Source of the DNA: DAIQNV01 sp038748775
Lineage (GTDB): Bacteria > Planctomycetota > Phycisphaerae > Phycisphaerales > UBA1924
Assembly (NCBI GenBank): GCA_038748775.1
Contig: JBCDIT010000005.1
Span: 186,001 to 250,000 of the forward strand
DNA length: 64,000 bases
Direction: 5' to 3'
Shown here in pieces: positions 59,703 to 64,000 of the stretch. The notes under the pieces were generated by a model, which had not been told where the DNA came from, ran no database searches, and saw nothing but the letters and a program-made list of their open reading frames with translations. Each line of letters starts with the position of its first letter. The first letter of the stretch is position 1. A program made the position numbers and the translations under genes.

Positions 59703-60820
59703 CCGCCGCCCTCGACCAACACCTCTACGAGCTGCGCCCGGGCCTCAGAAATCGTCGCCGAGATCCGAGCCCCGGCCGCCATCGCGTGCCCGCCGCCGCC
59801 GAACTGGGCCGCGACTCGGTTCACGTCGATAAACCCCGCGCCCGGTTTTGATCGCAGCGAGATCTTCGTCAGCGGAGTTCCGTCTTCGGAGGGGTCGGCT
59901 TCGGTCAGCAGCGCCGCGGCTCGAACGGTCTCGACCGTCTTAATGATGTCGAGGAAACCACCCGACTCACCACGGCTCGAGCCCGATTTCTCATAGTCCT
60001 TGATCGTCAGCGCGATCGTTGCGATGCGTTCGCCGTCGTGATACTGAAGCGACTCGAGCGCCCGCTTGAGCAGCTTCAGACGGCTCGAACGCTCACGTTG
60101 CTCGGTCAGTTCGAGCAGGGGCGCGTGGTCGATCCCCGTCTCGAGCAGTTCTGCGGCGAAACGCAGCGCCGAGGGGCTGACGTTCGCGTGCCGGAACCAC
60201 CCGGTGTCGGTTGCCAGCCCCAGGTAGCAAGGCTTCGCGACCTCGGGTGGCAACTGGGACATGCTTTCAAGGCCGAGCAAGTGGCGGCACAGTTCGCCCG
60301 CAGGCATCGTCGCGCTCGCCCACGACGCGTCCACGACGCGACGATTGGTGACGTCGGGGTCACCTCGGAGGTGGTGATCGATCGCCGCGACCTTCGGGGT
60401 GTTCGCCTTGAGAAGACTCTCGAAGGGGGCGAGCTGGTTCCACGATCCGGTGTCCAGAACGACGATCGCGTCCGGCGCATTCCCGTTGGGCATCGTGGTC
60501 GGAGGCGACTGGCCCGGCTCGATCACGCTGAACGACGTTTCGCCGGCGACCGCGTACAGCCAGTGGGGGATCGGCGCGGCGTACACGACGTGAGCCCTGG
60601 TCGCGACGCCACCGAATCCGTCCGCCGTGCCGCCCCCGGCGATGTTCAACGCCCGGGCCACCGCCAGCGTCGAGCCGACCGCGTCCCCGTCGGGTTTGAC
60701 GTGGGTGAGGCAGAGCACGTTGTTCTTCGTCGCGAGCCACTTCGCGATCGACGCAAGTTCAGTGGTCGATGTCCAGTCCTGGTCATGCCCCGATGCGTCG
60801 GGCGCGGATGATGTGGTCAC
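59699..60820 (-). CDS. nrnA: DHH-family phosphoesterase (NrnA-like)
   Basis: NrnA-type enzymes degrade short oligoribonucleotides, pApA and pAp. The 373-residue protein has the DHH domain (LTHVKPDGDAVGS: His40, Asp44, Asp46; AIVVLDTGSW; VAAIDHHLRGD) and the C-terminal DHHA1 domain (AAQFGGGGHAMAAGARIS). It is divalent-metal dependent and cytosolic. It overlaps ribF upstream and the DNA methyltransferase downstream by 4 nt each, so all three are translationally coupled. Elsewhere nrnA commonly neighbours truB and rbfA, not this set. Confidence 0.9.
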   Translation of the reverse strand: MTTSSAPDASGHDQDWTSTTELASIAKWLATKNNVLCLTHVKPDGDAVGSTLAVARALNIAGGGTADGFGGVATRAHVVYAAPIPHWLYAVAGETSFSVIEPGQSPPTTMPNGNAPDAIVVLDTGSWNQLAPFESLLKANTPKVAAIDHHLRGDPDVTNRRVVDASWASATMPAGELCRHLLGLESMSQLPPEVAKPCYLGLATDTGWFRHANVSPSALRFAAELLETGIDHAPLLELTEQRERSSRLKLLKRALESLQYHDGERIATIALTIKDYEKSGSSRGESGGFLDIIKTVETVRAAALLTEADPSEDGTPLTKISLRSKPGAGFIDVNRVAAQFGGGGHAMAAGARISATISEARAQLVEVLVEGGG

Positions 60821-61797
60821 GAGGTAGTTCCCTGCAGGTTCGTTTCGCTCAGGGTACCAGCCGAGGCGAGCAGGCCGGGGATCCGGTCACAATCGCGAAC
60901 AAGTTGTGCTCGCAAGGCATCGATCGACGGGAACCGCATCTGATCGCGCACCCACGCGATCAGGTCCACGCCGATCGGCCATCCATACTCGGGCACTCCC
61001 TCGATCGCTGCCCAAGCGCCGCCGACGCTGGTCGACAGCCCGAGCAGGTGCGCCTCGAATCGACGCTCCAGACCGTTGACCGTCGGGCGCACCCCAACGT
61101 TCACCGCCGCCGGTACCGCTCGCCCATCGGGGAGGTGTGCCAAGGCCGCGTAGACGCCGTCGGTCGGCAGCACAAGTTCAGTGGCGATGTTCGCCGTGGG
61201 AAACCCGATCGTCCGGCCGAGCCGATCTCCACGGCTCACCGAGCCGGTGATGCGGTACGGCCGTCCGAGCACCCGGGCCGCGTCTGTCACTCGGCCCTGC
61301 TCAAGCAACCACCGCACCGTCGTACTCGACGCTCTTACGACCGACTGGTCAACCAACTCCACCTCGACCGGGGCGACAATATCGACCGTGAATCCGAGTT
61401 CGGCACCCAACGATCGCAGACCCTCGGGGGTCCCCGCACGCCCTCGCCCAAATCGGAAATCATCGCCCTCGACGACCGCCGCGGGCGCGAAGTCCGTGCA
61501 CACAAGCCTTAGAAACGCCCCGGGAGTCAACGCGAGCAGACGTTTGTCTGGCGGCAGTCGGTGGACTTCGTCGGCACCGCTCGCCAAGAGCAACGACCGG
61601 CGACGCTCAAACGTCGTGAGCCGCCCCGGGGGCTCGCGCCCGGGCAGCCCGGCCGCCGGATGCGGGTCAAACACCAGGGCGACGATCCGTCCGTCAGGCC
61701 CAGCCCTCTCGCGGCACCGCCCGACCAACGCGGCGTGCCCAGCATGAACGCCGTCGAACGTACCGATCGTGACCGCTGTGGGGCCTGGGTGAGCCAT
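60817..61797 (-). CDS. ribF: Bifunctional riboflavin kinase/FAD synthetase
   Basis: RibF makes FMN and then FAD from riboflavin. The 326-residue protein has the nucleotidyltransferase start TVTIGTFDGVHAGHAALVGR and VVEGDDFRFGRGRAGT, then RASSTTVRWLLEQGRV. The kinase half begins GRPYRITGSVSRGDRLGRT, with FPTANIATELVLPTDGVYA and NVGVRPTVNG. I chose the ATG at 61797; the frame is open far upstream but without RibF similarity. No clear ribosome site lies upstream of the ATG. It is the first gene of the coupled ribF-nrnA-methyltransferase set. Its start is divergent from putA. Confidence 0.94.
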   Translation of the reverse strand: MAHPGPTAVTIGTFDGVHAGHAALVGRCRERAGPDGRIVALVFDPHPAAGLPGREPPGRLTTFERRRSLLLASGADEVHRLPPDKRLLALTPGAFLRLVCTDFAPAAVVEGDDFRFGRGRAGTPEGLRSLGAELGFTVDIVAPVEVELVDQSVVRASSTTVRWLLEQGRVTDAARVLGRPYRITGSVSRGDRLGRTIGFPTANIATELVLPTDGVYAALAHLPDGRAVPAAVNVGVRPTVNGLERRFEAHLLGLSTSVGGAWAAIEGVPEYGWPIGVDLIAWVRDQMRFPSIDALRAQLVRDCDRIPGLLASAGTLSETNLQGTTS

Positions 61798-61900
61798 GCA
61801 GGAAGCTAGCGGGGATGCCAGACCGAAGCCAGCACGACGGATCGGAACTGTGTGATACAGTTCCGCCGGCGGCGCCCAAAGGCCGCCCGGAGGCGCGACC

Positions 61901-64000
61901 ATGAGTTTGTTGTCCAAGTGGTGGAGGAGCGGCTCGCAGGAGGGCCGTCGAGAAACGCCGGCATCGATGGTGGTGCCCAGGACCGTCATCGAGACGGCCC
62001 CGGACGCCGGCGACGCACGCCTTGAACCCAGAATCCTCGAGCTTGGCGCGCAGCTTCTCGAAGCCTCGCGAAAGCACAAGGGCGGAGTGTTCAGCGCCAA
62101 GCTGTACGCCGACAAGCTCATGAACTGGGCGATGAAGGACAAGGCCTTTAAGGTCCAACTCTTCCGCTTCGTCGACACGTTCCCGGTGCTCCGCACGTCC
62201 GACGAGGTGTACGAGCACCTCGTCGACTACCTCACCCAGCCCGACGTCACCCTCCCGCCTGGAATGGACCTCGGGCTCAAGGCGGGCGGCGCCGCCCGAG
62301 GCATTTTCACCAAAACGATGTCGGGCCAGATCAAGGCGATGGCCGGGCAGTTCATCGCCGGAACCGATGCGAAGTCGGCCTTGCCCAAGCTCAAAGATCT
62401 CTGGGGTAAGGGCATCGGGTTCAGCGTGGACCTGCTCGGAGAGGCGTGCGTCTCTGACAAAGAAGCCGATGACTACCGCGAACGGTATCTCGACCTCGTC
62501 CGAAACCTGCCCGAGACAGTGGGGGGGTGGAAGGACAACGCCCGCCTCGAACGCGACCACCTGGGCGTGGTCCCTCGGACCAACGTCTCGGTGAAGCTCA
62601 GCGCCCTCAGCGCCAAGATGCACCCGGGCGCCCCCGATCGATCGATGGAAGACGCCCTCACCAGGCTCGTTCCGATCTGTGAGGCGGCGCGCGACCAAGG
62701 CGTGCACATCAACCTGGATATGGAGCAGGCCGAGCTCAAAGAGATCACCCTCCGGAGCTTCTTCGCCGCGGCCGAACAGGTCGACTTGCACTGCGGTCTC
62801 GCGATGCAAGCGTACTTGCGTACCGGGGTTCAGGATGCCGAGCGTGTCGCCCAGTGGGCCAAAGACTCCGGACGCGTCGTCACCGTGCGCCTCGTCAAGG
62901 GCGCGTACTGGGACTACGAGACGATCCACGCCGAGGAGATGGGCTGGCCCAACAAGGTGTGGAGCCAGAAGTGGGAGACCGACGCCTGCTTCGAACGGAT
63001 GGCCGAGGTCTTTCTCGACGCATGCCCACGCAAGGAGGGAGAGGGCGGGGTCAAGCTCGCGCTCGGGAGCCACAACGCCAGATCCATCGCCGCGGCCCTC
63101 GCCTACGCGGAGAAAATCGGGCTGCCGCGCGAGGCGATCGAACTCCAGATGCTCCACGGCATGGCCGACGAACTCAAGCTCGGAGCGGGCGACGAGAAGG
63201 CCGGCCTGGGCATGCGGGTACGCGAGTACGTGCCGGTCGGGGAGATGATCCCGGGGATGGCGTACCTTGTTCGCCGTCTTCTCGAAAACACGTCGAACGA
63301 GAGCTGGCTTCTCGCCGAGGCCGGCGAGAGCGTCAGCCGTGAGCAACTGCTCGCCCAGCCCGGGCCGCGCGTCGGCGTCGGGGCCCACGGAGCGGTCACG
63401 ACGATGCCCGACGTCCTGTCCGCGGCCCCCGAGCGACACGAGCTCAGCCCCGGGGTCGACGGTGTCGGCGACGGGCGAGCGTTCTTCAACGAGCCTCTCA
63501 GAGATCTCTCGCTCATAGGTGAACGCGAATCGCTCGAGACGGGCATCGCCAAGGCCGACATCCCCATCGTTGCCAACGACCGCACGCCAGAGCAAGCCTC
63601 CGAAATGGTCGATCAAGCCCTCGAGGCCTTTCCCGACTGGCGTGAGACCGCCCCGACGGAACGCTCGGCCGTGCTCGTCGAAGTCGCCGCGGCGATGCGA
63701 GCGCGCCGGGACGAACTCTCCGGGGTCATCATCAAGGAGAACGGCAAGCCCTGGATCGATGCGGACGGGGATGTCTGCGAAGCGATCGACTTCTGCGAGT
63801 ACTACGCCCGAGGGGCGCCCCAACTGTTCGAGCGCAACCGGCTCGGCCGCTTTGTCGGCGAACTCGACGAGGCGTGGCACCAGCCCCGGGGCGTCGCCGC
63901 GGTCATCAGCCCCTGGAACTTCCCGCTCGCGATCTGTTGCGGGATGACCGCCGCGGCGCTGGTGACCGGCAACACCGTCGTCCTCAAGCCGGCAGAGCAG
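61901..64000 (+). CDS. putA: Bifunctional proline dehydrogenase/P5C dehydrogenase, 3' end beyond window
   Basis: PutA oxidises proline to glutamate in two steps, passing electrons to the respiratory chain through FAD. The first 700 codons are present. The PRODH barrel includes GKGIGFSVDLLGEACVSDKE, TNVSVKLSALSAKMHP, GVHINLDMEQAELKEITL, VTVRLVKGAYWDYE and LGSHNARSIAAAL. The aldehyde dehydrogenase half begins near residue 540 and shows VAAVISPWNFPLAICCGM and NTVVLKPAEQ at the edge. The N-terminal helical region starts at MSLLSKWWRSG. GGAGG lies seven bases before the ATG at 61901. There is no DNA-binding PutA N-domain. Confidence 0.95.
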   Translation, partial: MSLLSKWWRSGSQEGRRETPASMVVPRTVIETAPDAGDARLEPRILELGAQLLEASRKHKGGVFSAKLYADKLMNWAMKDKAFKVQLFRFVDTFPVLRTSDEVYEHLVDYLTQPDVTLPPGMDLGLKAGGAARGIFTKTMSGQIKAMAGQFIAGTDAKSALPKLKDLWGKGIGFSVDLLGEACVSDKEADDYRERYLDLVRNLPETVGGWKDNARLERDHLGVVPRTNVSVKLSALSAKMHPGAPDRSMEDALTRLVPICEAARDQGVHINLDMEQAELKEITLRSFFAAAEQVDLHCGLAMQAYLRTGVQDAERVAQWAKDSGRVVTVRLVKGAYWDYETIHAEEMGWPNKVWSQKWETDACFERMAEVFLDACPRKEGEGGVKLALGSHNARSIAAALAYAEKIGLPREAIELQMLHGMADELKLGAGDEKAGLGMRVREYVPVGEMIPGMAYLVRRLLENTSNESWLLAEAGESVSREQLLAQPGPRVGVGAHGAVTTMPDVLSAAPERHELSPGVDGVGDGRAFFNEPLRDLSLIGERESLETGIAKADIPIVANDRTPEQASEMVDQALEAFPDWRETAPTERSAVLVEVAAAMRARRDELSGVIIKENGKPWIDADGDVCEAIDFCEYYARGAPQLFERNRLGRFVGELDEAWHQPRGVAAVISPWNFPLAICCGMTAAALVTGNTVVLKPAEQ

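Noticed and set aside
61694..63880. Long minus-strand open frame of 728 codons
   Set aside because: It lies antisense to putA, whose translated PRODH and aldehyde dehydrogenase motifs are unmistakable.
1..64000. Search for CRISPR, insertion sequences, integrons, prophage or toxin clusters
   Set aside because: No regularly spaced direct repeats, transposase or integrase-like proteins, or phage structural genes were seen.

Overview
This is a GC-rich, gene-dense bacterial chromosome segment. It most likely comes from a planctomycete of the Phycisphaerae/Phycisphaerales group. That placement is inferred from several traits: a C-terminal double repeat of the 'GC-type dockerin' kind (gene at 46899), a PEP-CTERM-like tail of the PAP...RRRR form (gene at 21143), paired membrane proteins with N-terminal four-cysteine ribbons, a Gram-negative envelope gene (lpxB), and many GTG starts. 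No rRNA, CRISPR array, transposase, integrase or phage gene was seen. Most of the window reads as core chromosome with a few lineage-specific genes.

Layout. 1-9.4 kb: a truncated heavy-metal P-type ATPase, gpsA, a strange Phe/Asn/Gly-rich low-complexity protein closed by a strong terminator, a UPF0173 hydrolase, an alpha/beta hydrolase coupled to a very long RseP-type protease, and an exported redoxin beside a DsbD N-terminal-domain protein. 9.5-20.8 kb (mostly plus strand): a rhodanese-like lipoprotein without its cysteine, hscB, two tandem DUF21/CBS proteins, a thioredoxin, purQ, two Zn-ribbon membrane proteins, mnmA, two small proteins and a penicillin-acylase-type Ntn hydrolase. 21-29.5 kb: a PEP-CTERM-like protein, an HD-GYP protein, tRNA-Arg(ACG), rpsT, a CPBP protease, tRNA-Glu(CTC), a GntR/LacI hybrid regulator, and a nucleosidase coupled to a cation/proton antiporter.

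29.6-40.6 kb: an isoprenoid set on the minus strand (prenyl synthase, dxs, nadK), an orphan ExbB-like channel, PTS IIA and rsmB, a histidine kinase with a receiver-XRE response regulator, lpxB, and a possible PD-(D/E)XK protein. 40.7-50.6 kb: an AgcS symporter with a large insertion, an acyltransferase-3 enzyme interrupted by ankyrin repeats, two unknown membrane proteins, a Bcp peroxiredoxin, a WapI-like small protein, the dockerin-tailed exported protein, an Asp-box lipoprotein, lspA, and a DksA/TraR-like protein with a histone-H1-like tail and a degraded zinc finger. 50.8-64 kb: accA, proC, an ABC transporter coupled to a methyltransferase, a UbiD decarboxylase, a voltage-gated-type ion channel, a ribF-nrnA-orphan DNA methyltransferase operon, and the first 700 codons of putA.

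Genes are tightly packed. Many same-strand neighbours share 4-nt ATGA/GTGA overlaps, and three convergent pairs overlap tail to tail by 26-38 nt. No single obvious new multi-gene system stands out. The best candidates for new biology are the FG/GF-rich protein at 2951, the ankyrin-acyltransferase fusion at 42568, the DksA-like/H1-tail fusion at 49537 coupled to lspA, the dockerin-tailed protein at 46899, the receiver-XRE regulator at 37869 and the orphan DNA methyltransferase operon at 58806-61797.
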